64,000 nt of DNA from Silvibacterium dinghuense (GCF_004123295.1 NZ_SDMK01000004.1:364544-428543); one strand, 5' to 3'. Positions 54,518 to 63,274 are shown, numbered from the stretch's first letter. Program-made: numbers and translations. The notes: generated by a model from the letters alone, not told the origin.

Positions 54518-55202
54518 GCTTCACTCCTCAAGACTCGTCGACACGAGGTTCCGATGTTCCGGAAAGGCCGGCACCGCTCGAGTCATGCGGTGAGACCTGT
54601 ATTGCCACTGCACGCGAAATCTGCCTTCTCCGCCCCGTCCGGAGGAGACGCCGCGTTTCTTTCTTATCCGGCGTGCCCTGCGGGGAGCGGGCAAAGCCGG
54701 TGTGCTTGCACGGGAGGTACGGTGGGCGTAACCTTCCGTTTTGCTGCGGACAACCTGCGGGCACGAAGAATCGTCCCACGGAGGTAGTCAGAAACTGCTA
54801 AGGCTGAACGGGAAGAGAAGTCAGAAGGCGCGAGGCACTGGCGGAAGAACAGGATTCTGCCGACAAAACGGAAATAGGCTCGTAGGGACAGCACGTCCCA
54901 CGAGCGTAACAACCGACTTGTTCACTCAAACCTGACAGAATTATCGTTTCCCGCTTTGTTGCCGATACTGCGTGCTCGCCGCCTGACTTCCGATTCCGAT
55001 TCCATTCCACAGGGTCGCCGAGTATCCTATGGATGGCCGATGGACGATTCCATCGGAATAAATTGAGCGCCGTTCTCCCGCGCGCACGGTCAACCGGACT
55101 CCCTATGCTGCCAAGTCCGTAGTTTTACCCGCCGGATTGCTGAAGAAGAGCGAAAACCGCGTTCCCCCGCCGCCGCAAGCCCCCAACATACAAAGACAGC
55201 CA
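54518..55202. other. Long rplL-rpoB spacer, mostly unassigned
   Basis: About 800 nt separate rplL from rpoB. I see no supported gene; short open frames lack ribosome-binding sites and family features. The stretch is less repeat-rich than other gaps here and may hold a long rpoB leader with its own promoter, but no convincing -35/-10 pair was found. Confidence 0.5.
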
Positions 55203-55325
55203 AGCGGAACGCACCTTGTCTAGCATAGCGCGTTCCGCTTTGGCATGCAACTTGCTCGAGAACAGCCGTCAGAGCTCAGGGCTCAGTTTCCAGTCAGGCA
55301 AAAGCCCGAAGGACTGAGCCCTGCG
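55203..55325 (-). terminator. Two hairpins downstream of rplL (terminator or attenuator)
   Basis: First after the rplL stop codon: CAGGGCTCAG ... CTGAGCCCTG (about 55,271-55,325), a 10-bp stem around a ~35-nt loop built from a period-7-like GGGCTCA motif. Then AGCGGAACGC/GCGTTCCGCT (55203-55239) with a 17-nt loop and, on the minus strand, TTGGCTGTCTTTG after it. Together they may reduce read-through from rplL into rpoB. Confidence 0.5.
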
Positions 55326-55335
55326 CCCCGATCAC

Positions 55336-55713
55336 TTACTTGATCTCGATGGTGGCGACGCCGTCGAACTTCTTCTTGATGGCTTCGGCGTCTTCCTTGC
55401 TGACGTTCTCCTTCAGAGGCTTCGGAGCACCGTCGACCAGGTCCTTGGCTTCCTTCAGACCCAGGGCGGTGACTTCGCGAACGGCCTTGATGGTGTTGAT
55501 CTTGTTCGCGCCGGCATCCTTCAGGATGACGGTGAACTCGGTCTGCTCGGCGGCAGCCGGAGCAGCCGCGGCAGCGCCGCCGCCAGCCACGACAACCGGG
55601 GCAGCAGCCGCGGCCGAGACGCCGAGGCGCTCTTCAAGCTTCTTGACCAGAGCGGCTGCGTCGAGCAGGCTCAGGCTGACAATCTGATCTTCCAACTGCT
55701 GTAAATCGGCCAT
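55336..55713 (-). CDS. rplL: 50S ribosomal protein L7/L12
   Basis: A 125-residue stalk protein: N-terminal dimerisation helices ([25 protein letters not shown]), the Ala/Gly/Pro-rich hinge, and the conserved factor-binding C-terminal domain ([34 protein letters not shown], 20 residues or fewer each). It recruits translation GTPases. ATG at 55713 has GTGGAGAAAC upstream. It follows rplJ across a heptad-repeat spacer. Confidence 0.97.
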   Translation of the reverse strand: MADLQQLEDQIVSLSLLDAAALVKKLEERLGVSAAAAAPVVVAGGGAAAAAPAAAEQTEFTVILKDAGANKINTIKAVREVTALGLKEAKDLVDGAPKPLKENVSKEDAEAIKKKFDGVATIEIK

Positions 55714-55853
55714 GATAGTTTCTCCACTTTTGAATCGAATTTTGTACTGCGCCGGAGGGTCTTGCCCGCCGGTTGCCGCTCGCCCCGCCCCGAGGTTTCC
55801 GATGTGCCCAGACCGACACACCTCGAAGAAGCACTGCGGCGAATCTTGTAAAG

Positions 55854-55960
55854 CAGCTCTTAGCTTTTAGCCTCTAGCTGCTAGCTAGTTCTCTGGCACC
55901 GCAGTGAGCGGCGGCCGTATCGGAGCTAAAAGCTAGGAGCTAGCAGCTAAAAGCTGAACT
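55854..55960. repeat. rplJ-rplL spacer: heptad-repeat inverted arms
   Basis: AGCTCTT/AGCTTTT/AGCCTCT/AGCTGCT heptads at 55854-55888 face AGCTAAA/AGCTAGG/AGCTAGC heptads at 55924-55956, giving a long imperfect inverted repeat with a ~35-nt centre. The repeat reaches the rplJ stop codon: the TAG lies in a CTTCTAGC unit. Confidence 0.8.
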
Positions 55961-55961
55961 T

Positions 55962-56492
55962 CTAGCTTGCGAACTTTTCCTTCTCGACGCCCTGTCCGAG
56001 GACGACGGCCAGATCGCGGCCGGTCGCGTTGATGACCGTGGCCAGGCGCTGGGCCGGAGCGTTGATGAGGTAGAGCAGCTTGGCGAAGATCTCTTCCTTG
56101 CCCGGCATGGTGGCCAGGGACTTGACCTCGTCCACGTTGATGACCTTGCCGTCAACGATGCCGAGCTTGAAGGTGAACTGCGCGTTGTCTTCGACGAACT
56201 TGGCGAGCGCCTTGGCCAGCGCGACCGGGTCGCCGCTGGTGTAGGCCACGGACGAAACGCCCTTCAGACCCTGGAGCGCGTCTTCGATCTGGCTGCCCTT
56301 CGAGGCGCGAGCCGCAAGCTTGTTCTTGAGTACGCGATAACGGCCGCCGGCCTCGCGAACGGTCTTGCGCAGCTCGAAATCCTGCGCCACGGTGAGCTTG
56401 GCGAAGGTGCCAACGATGGCGCTGGTGGAGCTCTCAAGCTCCGCCGTCAGCGCTGCGACCTTCTCCGCCTTCTTTGCCTTAGTCAATGCCAT
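55962..56492 (-). CDS. rplJ: 50S ribosomal protein L10
   Basis: A 176-residue stalk base protein. N-terminal LTKAKKAEKVAALTAELESS, rRNA-contact RYRVLKNKLAARAS and a C-terminal L12-binding helix region match the family. In other bacteria L10-L12 autoregulates by binding the rplJ leader; here the leader is the 110-nt heptad-repeat spacer after rplA. Confidence 0.96.
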   Translation of the reverse strand: MALTKAKKAEKVAALTAELESSTSAIVGTFAKLTVAQDFELRKTVREAGGRYRVLKNKLAARASKGSQIEDALQGLKGVSSVAYTSGDPVALAKALAKFVEDNAQFTFKLGIVDGKVINVDEVKSLATMPGKEEIFAKLLYLINAPAQRLATVINATGRDLAVVLGQGVEKEKFAS

Positions 56493-56504
56493 AATAGCCT
56501 CTAG

Positions 56505-56598
56505 CTCTTAGCTTCTAGCCTTTAGCTAAGTATTTGAAAATCAATATCATGCGCCTCATGATGGCTTGCTAGCGGCTAGGAGCTAGAAGCTAGAGGCT
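56505..56598. repeat. rplA-rplJ spacer: heptad-repeat inverted arms
   Basis: CTAGCTCTTAGCTTCTAGCC (56511-56530 region) and GGCTAGGAGCTAGAAGCTAG (56574-56593 region) are near reverse complements of 7-bp units, enclosing an AT-rich centre with an ATCATG/CATGAT hairpin. Confidence 0.78.
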
Positions 56599-56602
56599 GT
56601 CT

Positions 56603-57313
56603 TTATGCCTTGGCGGCGGTATCGGCTACGGCGCCGTCGAGCTGGATGCCGGGGCCCATCGTCGAGCTGAGCGTGATGCCCTTGATGTACTTGCCCTTGG
56701 CAGCCGAAGGCTTGGCGCGCACGACGCTGGTGATGACGGTCATGGCGTTGTCGATCAGCTTCTCCACGGGGAACGAAAGCTTGCCCACCGGAACGTGCAC
56801 GAGAGCAGTCTTGTCCGTACGGAACTCGATCTTACCGGCCTTGATTTCCTTGACGGCGGCAGCCACATCGGCGGTCACCGTACCGGTCTTCGGGTTCGGC
56901 ATCAGGCCGCGGGGGCCGAGCACCTTACCGAGACGGCCGACCGAACGCATCATGTCCGGGGTCGCGATCAGGGCGTCGAAATCGGTCCAGCTTTCCTTCT
57001 GGATCTTCTCGACCAGATCTTCGCCGCCGACGAACTCCGCACCGGCTGCTTCGGCTTCCTTCAGGCGGTCGCCGGAGGTGATCACGGCCACGCGCTTGGT
57101 CTTACCGAGGCCGTGGGGCAGAACCACCGTGCCGCGGACCATCTGGTCGGCGTGGCGGGGGTCGACACCCAGGCGAAGGGTGAGATCGACGGTCTCATCG
57201 AACTTGGCAAACTTGACCTGCTGCAGGAGCGGCACTGCGTCCTGAAGCGTATAAGGGCGGGGCTCAACGGCCGCGCGCGCCTTGGCGACGTTCTTGCTTA
57301 CTTTTCTCGACAT
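56603..57313 (-). CDS. rplA: 50S ribosomal protein L1
   Basis: A 236-residue L1-stalk protein: [28 protein letters not shown], the conserved [19 protein letters not shown] segment and a C-terminal TLSSTMGPG. It gates E-site tRNA release and can bind its own mRNA. ATG at 57313 follows AGAGGAAGT. Odd: rplK, normally directly upstream, is 4.1 kb away beyond an inserted segment, so this gene needs its own promoter. Confidence 0.97.
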   Translation of the reverse strand: MSRKVSKNVAKARAAVEPRPYTLQDAVPLLQQVKFAKFDETVDLTLRLGVDPRHADQMVRGTVVLPHGLGKTKRVAVITSGDRLKEAEAAGAEFVGGEDLVEKIQKESWTDFDALIATPDMMRSVGRLGKVLGPRGLMPNPKTGTVTADVAAAVKEIKAGKIEFRTDKTALVHVPVGKLSFPVEKLIDNAMTVITSVVRAKPSAAKGKYIKGITLSSTMGPGIQLDGAVADTAAKA

Positions 57314-57398
57314 ACTTCCTCTGTCTCCCACCGCGCGGACGCTGCTGCATGCCGGCCGTGGTGTATAAGCACCCGCAGAGATACGGGCACGTCTTTTG

Positions 57399-57427
57399 AT
57401 TATCCACAGATTTCTTTCGCCATGCAA
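57399..57427 (-). promoter_or_regulatory. Candidate promoter for rplA-rplJ-rplL
   Basis: Minus strand: TTGCAT (-35), 17 nt, GATAAT (-10, 5 of 6 consensus), about 85 nt before the rplA start. An imperfect inverted repeat GGGGAGAAAT...ATATTTCCCC (57437-57460) lies just upstream of the -35. A dedicated promoter here is expected because rplA is cut off from rplK. Confidence 0.5.
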
Positions 57428-57483
57428 GCCATTCCCGGGGAGAAATCTGCATATTTCCCCACGGATGGAGGCAATCCGACCCA

Positions 57484-57576
57484 GGCCGTATCCACATAGA
57501 GCCACGAGAAAGGGTCGTCATTTCGGCCGGAGCAGGACCGTTTCATCGGCCTGCGCAGCGGAGAAACCTGCAGTTC
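57484..57576. repeat. Dispersed ~92-bp repeat, second copy
   Basis: Close match to 29861-29952 (shared ACATAGAGCCA, GTCATTTCG-CCGGAGCAGGAC, CTGCGCAGCGGAGAAACCTG). It abuts the truncated membrane-protein gene exactly where homologous coding seems to end. Confidence 0.7.
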
Positions 57577-58107
57577 TTCTGCGAGCGCGGCAGCCAGCAG
57601 CGCCAGCAGTTCATAGGCCGCAGTGCCGTCGGGAGCCCACGCGCGCCAGATGCGATGGCACAGCCAGAGCACGGCAAGCCCGAGCAGCAGGTTCATCGCC
57701 AGCAGCAGCCACATGTGCATGCCGAAGACGGCGAAGACCAGCGCCAGCAGGTACGGCCACAGAATGGACGAAGAGGCGGTAGCGAACGGCCCCGGCGAAG
57801 GCGCATAGAGATGGCGCAGCAGAAGGTTCTTCGCAATGGCGGCGTGGATGTAGGCGTCGTCGAGGATGAAGAGCTGATCGCCGTGCGTAGCCCGCAGGAT
57901 CAGGGCAAGATTCGCTGCGGCAGCGGCCAGAAAGAGGATTGCCGCAAGAAGGACAGGCCAGTTGGGGAGCCAGAAACGCAGACGCGCTGGGGGCAACAGG
58001 AACTTCTCCTTCAGGCCGAGGGTTGCGAAGCACGGACGGCACTTCTGGTGCGGCGAGGCTATCGCCCGGATTTCATTGTAGAGGGCTGGGATGTATCCAC
58101 ACCTCAC
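57577..58107 (-). pseudogene. 5' fragment of a polytopic glycosyltransferase-like membrane protein
   Basis: The first ~177 residues resemble the N-terminus of a multi-spanning GT-C-type protein: a first helix (NWPVLLAAILFLAAAAANLA), an ILDDAYIHAAIAKNLL loop of the DDAYI kind, FATASSSILWPYLLALVF and two more helices. At about LAAALAEE the frame runs into the dispersed repeat at 57484-57576 and ends at 57400, so a protein usually several hundred residues long is cut to about a third. It could be expressed as a 235-residue fusion, but a decayed remnant is more likely. Confidence 0.6.
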
Positions 58108-58187
58108 TCTTGCGAAACACGCGCCTGCGCGAGGCGTCCTGGCACTATCGATCCGTGCATTGGCTTGTTGGCATCAGTTGAGTAAAG

Positions 58188-58225
58188 GCGATGCCTGAGT
58201 TGTCCTGTCAATTTGCAGGCATCGC
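58188..58225. promoter_or_regulatory. Inverted repeat upstream of the PadR gene
   Basis: GCGATGCCTG (58188-58197) and CAGGCATCGC (58216-58225) are perfect 10-bp inverted repeats with an 18-nt loop, about 70 nt before the PadR gene. It could be the terminator of the divergent fragment's upstream region or an operator. Confidence 0.45.
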
Positions 58226-58271
58226 AGGAATTGCAGGTAGAAGTACGTTTGGACTTGATCTTATGTAAAGA

Positions 58272-58297
58272 TGTCTATATATAGTTGTCTATATATG
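58272..58297 (+). promoter_or_regulatory. TGTCTATATAT direct repeat at the PadR start
   Basis: Two copies of TGTCTATATAT 14 nt apart (58272-58282, 58286-58296); the second runs into the likely ATG at 58295. The spacing and AT-rich character suggest a PadR autoregulatory operator or the promoter itself. Confidence 0.5.
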
Positions 58298-58624
58298 AGA
58301 AGGCCCGACGCTCTCCAAGGCTCGCTCGATCTGCTTGTGCTGAAGATATTGTCCCGACGCCCCAAGATTCACGGTTACGGAATCATGGCGGCTGTTCGGG
58401 AGGCTTCGGATGATCTGCTCAGTATTGAGGAAGGCTCTCTGTATCCAGCCCTGTACCGAATGGAAGAGGCTGGCTGGGTCTGTGCCGAGTGGATAAAGAA
58501 AGACTCAGGACGCCGGGCACGCATCTACCAACTTACGCCGGCGGGCAAGAAGCAACTGGAGGCTGAAGAGTCGCGATGGCAGACGACAACCTCCGTGATC
58601 AATCAGGTTTTGAGGACGGTTTGA
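58295..58624 (+). CDS. PadR-family transcriptional regulator
   Basis: A 109-residue winged-helix repressor. LQGSLDLLVLKILSRRPKIHGYG is the standard PadR N-terminus (shown here as two segments, LQGSLDLLVLKIL and HGYGIM), followed by IEEGSLYPALYRMEEAGWV (recognition helix and wing) and YQLTPAGKKQL. PadR proteins of this small type repress neighbouring transporter genes until a ligand binds. It sits 1 nt before the ADOP permease, so the pair is one unit. The start could also be 58271, which adds 8 residues; neither has a clear ribosome-binding site. Confidence 0.88.
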   Translation: MRRPDALQGSLDLLVLKILSRRPKIHGYGIMAAVREASDDLLSIEEGSLYPALYRMEEAGWVCAEWIKKDSGRRARIYQLTPAGKKQLEAEESRWQTTTSVINQVLRTV

Positions 58625-58625
58625 T

Positions 58626-61292
58626 ATGTCATTCCTCTCGCGCTTGGTCAATGTCTTTCGCGGTGAGCGTCTCAACCGCGAGATTGCGGAAGAACTTGAG
58701 TCGCACCTCCACGAAGCAGTCGAAGCTGGACGCGATCCGCAAGAGGCCCGTCGCGCGCTCGGCAACGCCTTCCAGCAACGGCAGCACCAGGAGACAGGCC
58801 ACGATGCCCGCGTCCTGGTATGGCTGGACCTGTTGCGCGCCGACATCCTCTTCGCTTGGCGCCATCTGCTGAAGCACAAGGTCGTCACCTCGGCCGCCAT
58901 CCTTTCATTGGCTCTCGCCATGGGTGCCTGCGGAGCTGCATTTCGCCTGGTCAACGCACTCTTTATCCGGCCTCTGCCGATCACCAATCCATCGCAACTA
59001 TTCGTTGCACGCTTTGACGGCGTCACCTTTCAGGGAGAGCCGGCGCATTGGGACAGCACATCGTATGTGCACATGATCAACATGCGTGCCGCGGTGAAAG
59101 GGCAAGCTGAGGTGATGGGGGTCGAGTACGCTCAGCGCTATGACCTAACCTATGGCTCAGACCAGGCGATGGAAAGAGCGACGCTACAACACATCTCCGG
59201 CTGGCTTTTTCCGTCGTTCGGCGTAAAGCCCGCGCTAGGCCGCCTCTTCACGGAAGATGACGACAGATACAAGAGCTCAAAACCCTACGCAGTCATCTCC
59301 TACCAGTACTGGAAAAACCGCTTCGGGCGGGATCCCAATGTGCTAGGCCGCTCGTTCCGGATCAACAACGATTTGTTCCAGATCATCGGTGTTTGCGAAG
59401 AGAAATTCACGGGAACAGAGCCCGGGATGATTCCCGACGTTTACCTGCCCGTGACAGCGCAAGGCAATCTGGATGATGTCGGCAACGGCTGGCTGCGAAT
59501 ACTCGTCCAGCTCAAACCCGGTGCAAACATCGATGCAGTCCGTGACAGGATGTATGCCGTTTACCGCACGGTAGAACAGGAGCGCGCCAAACACTGGACC
59601 AATCTTCCCAAGGAGTTTTTGGCCGGATATCCAAGAGAGAAGATCGTAATGCAGTCTGCTGGCTCGGGTGTATCCGAGCTTCAGAGCGAATACCGCACCG
59701 CGCTCATCGCTTTATCCGCGTTGATAGTGCTGGTATTACTCATTGCCTGTGCGAACGTAGGCAATCTGATGAGCGCACAGGCCGTATCGCGCGCAAAAGA
59801 GTTCGCACTCCGCATCTCGCTTGGAGCTGGGAGATGGCGGCTGGCGAGAATGGTGGCCGTCGAGAGCGCAATGCTTGCTATCGCCTCCGCTGTGCTGGGC
59901 ACAGCCTTCGCGGCGTGGGCAGCGCCATTTGTGATACGCGAGATCGGTACCCGGGACCAACCCGTACAGCTGATCATGACAGCCGACTGGCGAACTATCG
60001 GATTCGGCTTGGTGCTCACGCTCTTTGTAACGCTGATCTTCGGCTTGCCGTCAGCATTGTCAGTCTCTTCCTTAAAACCGTTGAGCGCTTTGAAAGGAAG
60101 CGAAAATGTACACACAGGGCGCTTGCGGATGCATCTCTCCATAGCCGCGCAGACCGCGCTCTGTTTTGTTGTGCTTTTCCTGGCAGGGTTGTTTACCTCG
60201 ACGCTCGAGCGGCTGACCGGCAAGTCCTTGGGATATGCCCCGGATCGTCTTCTGCTACTTACAGGCACCACACAACACCCACAGCCTCCTTCGGTTTGGA
60301 ATCAGATAGTCGAACGGCTGCAGTCGGAGCCCGATGTAGAGTCAGCATCGTTGTCATCGTGGCCTCTTCTCAGCGGGCGCACCGAGAACGACCTGGTCTC
60401 AACCAATGGCAACCCTCTCGATAAGGTTCCAGCTCGATTTGTCTGGGTTGGTCCCGGCTGGCTAAACACAATGAAAGTCACTCTGCAAGGCGGAAGAGAC
60501 TTCCGTATCCAGGATGCATCGCCGAAGGTTGCGATCGTGAGCCGGCAGTTTGCCAAACAATATTTCAACGGAGCCAATCCCGTGGGAAAGTTTTTCGAGC
60601 TCGCAGCCGTCGTCAACCAGAAGAGAGACAGGATCGAAATTATCGGACTGACCGACGATGTCACTTATAAAGATGCCCATGACTCGATGCTGCCCGTCGT
60701 CTTCATGCCCATGCGCCGCGTGGATGAAAAGAACCAGATTCAGCCCGCTGGAGAAGGGATCTTCTCTGTGCGTATGAAAAGCGCAAACCCGCTGGCGCAG
60801 GCTTCAGCTTTGCAGCGCGTGATCCAAAGCGAAGAGCCTTCCATTCGTATTAGCAACATCACAACCCAGGAAGATCTGGTGCGCGACCAGCTCATTCGCG
60901 AGCGTATGCTGACGGCTCTGGGAGGGTTCTTTGCGATCGTTGCGCTCTTGCTGGCCATGATCGGACTTTATGGGGTGCTCAACTATTCCGTGCAGCAGCG
61001 CGAACGGGAGATTGGCATCCGCATTGCACTTGGAGCGACCGCGGTGAACATTACCCGCATTGTCACCGCACAAATATTCGCAATCGCCGCCGCAGGAACT
61101 CTTATCGGGCTTGGGCTCGGCGAGGCATCGGGAAAGTATGTGCAGACACTTCTGTATGGCGTGCGGGCCGGTGCGCCTTCCATGCTGTTGCTGCCGGCGA
61201 TTGCGCTTCTTTTGGCTACTGCACTTGCTGCCCTGCCCGTAGTTCTGCGTGCGATTCGAATCGATCCGGTCACCATGTTGCGAGCTGATTGA
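58626..61292 (+). CDS. ADOP-family FtsX/MacB-like permease, long form
   Basis: An 888-residue membrane protein. An N-terminal cytoplasmic prefix with EELESHLHEAVEAGRDPQEARRALG (split: EELESHLHEAVEAG, EARRALGN) typical of PadR-linked ADOPs precedes helix 1 (TSAAILSLALAMGACGAAF), a MacB-like periplasmic domain, a first FtsX domain (about 355-510), a second periplasmic domain and a final FtsX domain (about 760-885, with REREIGIRIALGATAVNI). Cotranscribed with PadR and inserted between rplK and rplA on the opposite strand. Its base composition looks slightly lower in GC than the ribosomal genes around it, compatible with insertion. Substrate unknown. Confidence 0.88.
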   Translation: MSFLSRLVNVFRGERLNREIAEELESHLHEAVEAGRDPQEARRALGNAFQQRQHQETGHDARVLVWLDLLRADILFAWRHLLKHKVVTSAAILSLALAMGACGAAFRLVNALFIRPLPITNPSQLFVARFDGVTFQGEPAHWDSTSYVHMINMRAAVKGQAEVMGVEYAQRYDLTYGSDQAMERATLQHISGWLFPSFGVKPALGRLFTEDDDRYKSSKPYAVISYQYWKNRFGRDPNVLGRSFRINNDLFQIIGVCEEKFTGTEPGMIPDVYLPVTAQGNLDDVGNGWLRILVQLKPGANIDAVRDRMYAVYRTVEQERAKHWTNLPKEFLAGYPREKIVMQSAGSGVSELQSEYRTALIALSALIVLVLLIACANVGNLMSAQAVSRAKEFALRISLGAGRWRLARMVAVESAMLAIASAVLGTAFAAWAAPFVIREIGTRDQPVQLIMTADWRTIGFGLVLTLFVTLIFGLPSALSVSSLKPLSALKGSENVHTGRLRMHLSIAAQTALCFVVLFLAGLFTSTLERLTGKSLGYAPDRLLLLTGTTQHPQPPSVWNQIVERLQSEPDVESASLSSWPLLSGRTENDLVSTNGNPLDKVPARFVWVGPGWLNTMKVTLQGGRDFRIQDASPKVAIVSRQFAKQYFNGANPVGKFFELAAVVNQKRDRIEIIGLTDDVTYKDAHDSMLPVVFMPMRRVDEKNQIQPAGEGIFSVRMKSANPLAQASALQRVIQSEEPSIRISNITTQEDLVRDQLIRERMLTALGGFFAIVALLLAMIGLYGVLNYSVQQREREIGIRIALGATAVNITRIVTAQIFAIAAAGTLIGLGLGEASGKYVQTLLYGVRAGAPSMLLLPAIALLLATALAALPVVLRAIRIDPVTMLRAD

Positions 61293-61390
61293 ACCCACCA
61301 GAACTGCCAGCTCGCCAACCAAAGTTAAGTTCTTCCGGATTAGTGATAAATCGCCTAAGCACTCCTCGAGAACCAAACTCATCACGCACA

Positions 61391-61429
61391 GCAAAAGCAT
61401 CGGGGCGCGGAAGAATCCGCGCCCCGATG
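61391..61429 (-). terminator. Rho-independent terminator directly after rplK
   Basis: A 14-bp perfect stem (CATCGGGGCGCGGA, 61398-61411, with TCCGCGCCCCGATG, 61416-61429) and a 4-nt loop, followed on the minus strand by CTTTTGC. It lies 22 nt after the rplK stop codon and would end the secE-nusG-rplK transcript. Confidence 0.85.
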
Positions 61430-61451
61430 GGGATTTCACTCCAGACTGGAA

Positions 61452-61892
61452 CTAGGCGACGACGTCGATGCCCATCGAGCGGGCCGTGCCCTTGATGCTC
61501 TTGATCGCGGTCTCGATCGAGGCGGCGTTCAGATCGGGCATCTTCTGGGTGGCGATTTCCTTCACCTGGGCCTCGGTCACGGTGCCGACCTTGGTCTTGT
61601 TCGGCGTGCCCGAACCCTTCGCCAGGCCAGCAGCCTTCTTCAGCAGGACGGCCGCGGGCGGCGTCTTGGTGACAAAGGTGAAGCTGCGGTCGACGTAGAC
61701 GGTGATGACGACGGGGATGATGAGTCCGGCCATCTCCTTGTTCTGCGTGCGGGCGTTGAACTGCTTGCAGAACTCCATGATGTTGACCTGGGCCTGGCCG
61801 AGCGCGGGGCCGACCGGGGGTGCCGGGGTCGCCTTGCCGGCTTCGATCTGGAGCTTAACGTAGGTCGTAACCTTCTTGGTAGGTGCTGCCAT
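61452..61892 (-). CDS. rplK: 50S ribosomal protein L11
   Basis: A 146-residue protein with [20 protein letters not shown] and [16 protein letters not shown]-terminal segments and the C-terminal 23S rRNA-binding domain ([23 protein letters not shown]). It forms the GTPase-associated centre. AGAGGAAAACACC precedes the ATG. It is followed by a terminator and an oppositely oriented gene pair instead of rplA. Confidence 0.97.
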   Translation of the reverse strand: MAAPTKKVTTYVKLQIEAGKATPAPPVGPALGQAQVNIMEFCKQFNARTQNKEMAGLIIPVVITVYVDRSFTFVTKTPPAAVLLKKAAGLAKGSGTPNKTKVGTVTEAQVKEIATQKMPDLNAASIETAIKSIKGTARSMGIDVVA

Positions 61893-61911
61893 GGTGTTTT
61901 CCTCTTAAGGG

Positions 61912-62200
61912 CAGCTTCTAGCTTCTAGCTATCAGCTGCTCGCTAAATTCTTTCGGAGATACCGGTTTCCGCTCGGCGCCTCCAAGCGGCTCGAAGCCGC
62001 TTTGTCGGGACGGTAGAAGCCTCGCCCCGGTACTGCATTACTGCAGCTAGTAGCTTTTCGCTACTAGCTTTTCGCTGATCCCGCGGAGCGGTAGAAGTGC
62101 ACTCCGGTACTTCTTTTCCGCCTCTTCCATAGGGAATCTGGCGGCAAAACCTTATCGCAGTTGTCTTTGGCTAGTAGCGAGAAGCTAAGAGCCCGCAGCT
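61912..62200. repeat. nusG-rplK spacer with three heptad-repeat tracts
   Basis: AGCTTCT-type heptads at 61912-61945, AGCTAGT/AGCTTTTCGCTACT tracts at 62043-62075 and the reverse-sense CTAGTAGCGAGAAGCTAAGAG at 62170-62190. The first and second tracts can each pair with the third. A GCGGCTCGAAGCCGC hairpin (61,986-62,000) lies between. The 311-bp gap holds no gene. Confidence 0.72.
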
Positions 62201-62203
62201 GCT

Positions 62204-62872
62204 TTAGACGACCTTCTCGACCTTGCCGAACTCGAGCTCGACCGGGGTGGAGCGTCCGAAGATCGTGACCATGACCTTGAGGGTCTCGCGGTCTTCGTTG
62301 ATCTCGTCGACGATGCCGTTGAAGTTCGCGAACGGGCCTTCGGTGATGCGCACCGACTCGTTCTTCTCGAACTTGATCTTGAGGCGCGGCTTATCCTTCG
62401 AGGTCTCATTGCGGAAGAGGATGGAGCTGACTTCCTGCTCGCTGAGAGCCACCGGCTTGTCGCCGGTGCCGAGGAAACCGGTCACGCGCGGGGTGTTCTT
62501 GATGACGTGCCAGAGATCGTTGTCGAGATCCATCTCGACCAGCACATAGCCGGGCAGGAAGACGCGCTCGACCGTGCGCTTCTTGCCGTTGATGATCTCG
62601 GTCACCGGCTCGGTGGGGATCATCACGCGGCCGATCTTGTTCTGCAGGCCGAAGGCCTGCACGCGGCTCTCGAGCGACTCGCGCACCTTGCGCTCGAAAC
62701 CCGAGTAGGCGTGAATGATGTACCACTTGAAGCTCTCGTGTGCGGGCGGCTCGAGCTGCTCGGCAGCCTGGCCTTCCGGCGCAGCTTCCACGGCTGCTTC
62801 CGCAGACACGGCTTCGGCCGACGGATCGAATGTCGGTTCGGCGGAGCTATCGTGTTGGAGTTCGTCTGCCAT
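62204..62872 (-). CDS. nusG: Transcription termination/antitermination protein NusG
   Basis: A 222-residue protein. After an acidic, Ala/Glu-rich N-terminal extension of about 46 residues, the NGN domain begins with KWYIIHAYSGFERKV and includes FLPGYVLVEMDLDN; the C-terminal KOW domain reads ITEGPFANFNGIVDEIN. NusG binds the RNAP clamp and links to Rho or S10. GAGGAATTTC precedes the ATG. It follows secE by 20 nt. Confidence 0.96.
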   Translation of the reverse strand: MADELQHDSSAEPTFDPSAEAVSAEAAVEAAPEGQAAEQLEPPAHESFKWYIIHAYSGFERKVRESLESRVQAFGLQNKIGRVMIPTEPVTEIINGKKRTVERVFLPGYVLVEMDLDNDLWHVIKNTPRVTGFLGTGDKPVALSEQEVSSILFRNETSKDKPRLKIKFEKNESVRITEGPFANFNGIVDEINEDRETLKVMVTIFGRSTPVELEFGKVEKVV

Positions 62873-62892
62873 GAAATTCCTCGATTCGGCGC

Positions 62893-63171
62893 TTATTGCG
62901 TGCTGCCCAGGGAGTGCAGGAGCGCTTTCAGGGCATGGTCGAGGACCGAGTCCACGACGTAAAAGAAGCCGGCGAAGGCAAAGACGGTCACGATGACGAC
63001 AGTGGTCGTGGCCCGCACCTCGGCAGCCGAGGGGGTAACGACCTTGCGCATTTCATTGCGAACATCTTCCAGGAAGTTGCGGGTGCGGGTCAGAAAACCA
63101 CCAACCTGCTGGATGCCCTGCGAAGCCCCGTTGCTTTCCTTCTGTTCGGGTGCGGTGATTGCCTTAGCCAT
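62893..63171 (-). CDS. secE: Preprotein translocase subunit SecE
   Basis: A 92-residue protein with a charged N-terminus, the conserved FLEDVRNEMRKVVTPS amphipathic segment and one C-terminal transmembrane helix (TVVIVTVFAFAGFFYVVDSV). It clamps SecY in the translocon. AAAGG lies before the ATG. Position between tRNA-Trp and nusG is the standard arrangement. Confidence 0.95.
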   Translation of the reverse strand: MAKAITAPEQKESNGASQGIQQVGGFLTRTRNFLEDVRNEMRKVVTPSAAEVRATTTVVIVTVFAFAGFFYVVDSVLDHALKALLHSLGSTQ

Positions 63172-63274
63172 ATGAACCTTTTGGCGGCCCGGCGATGCCG
63201 ATCAGCGGAAGACCACTGGGACGACGCCTGACGCTACGCTTCCTTCTATCTCTTGCTGTCTCTTACAAAATATC

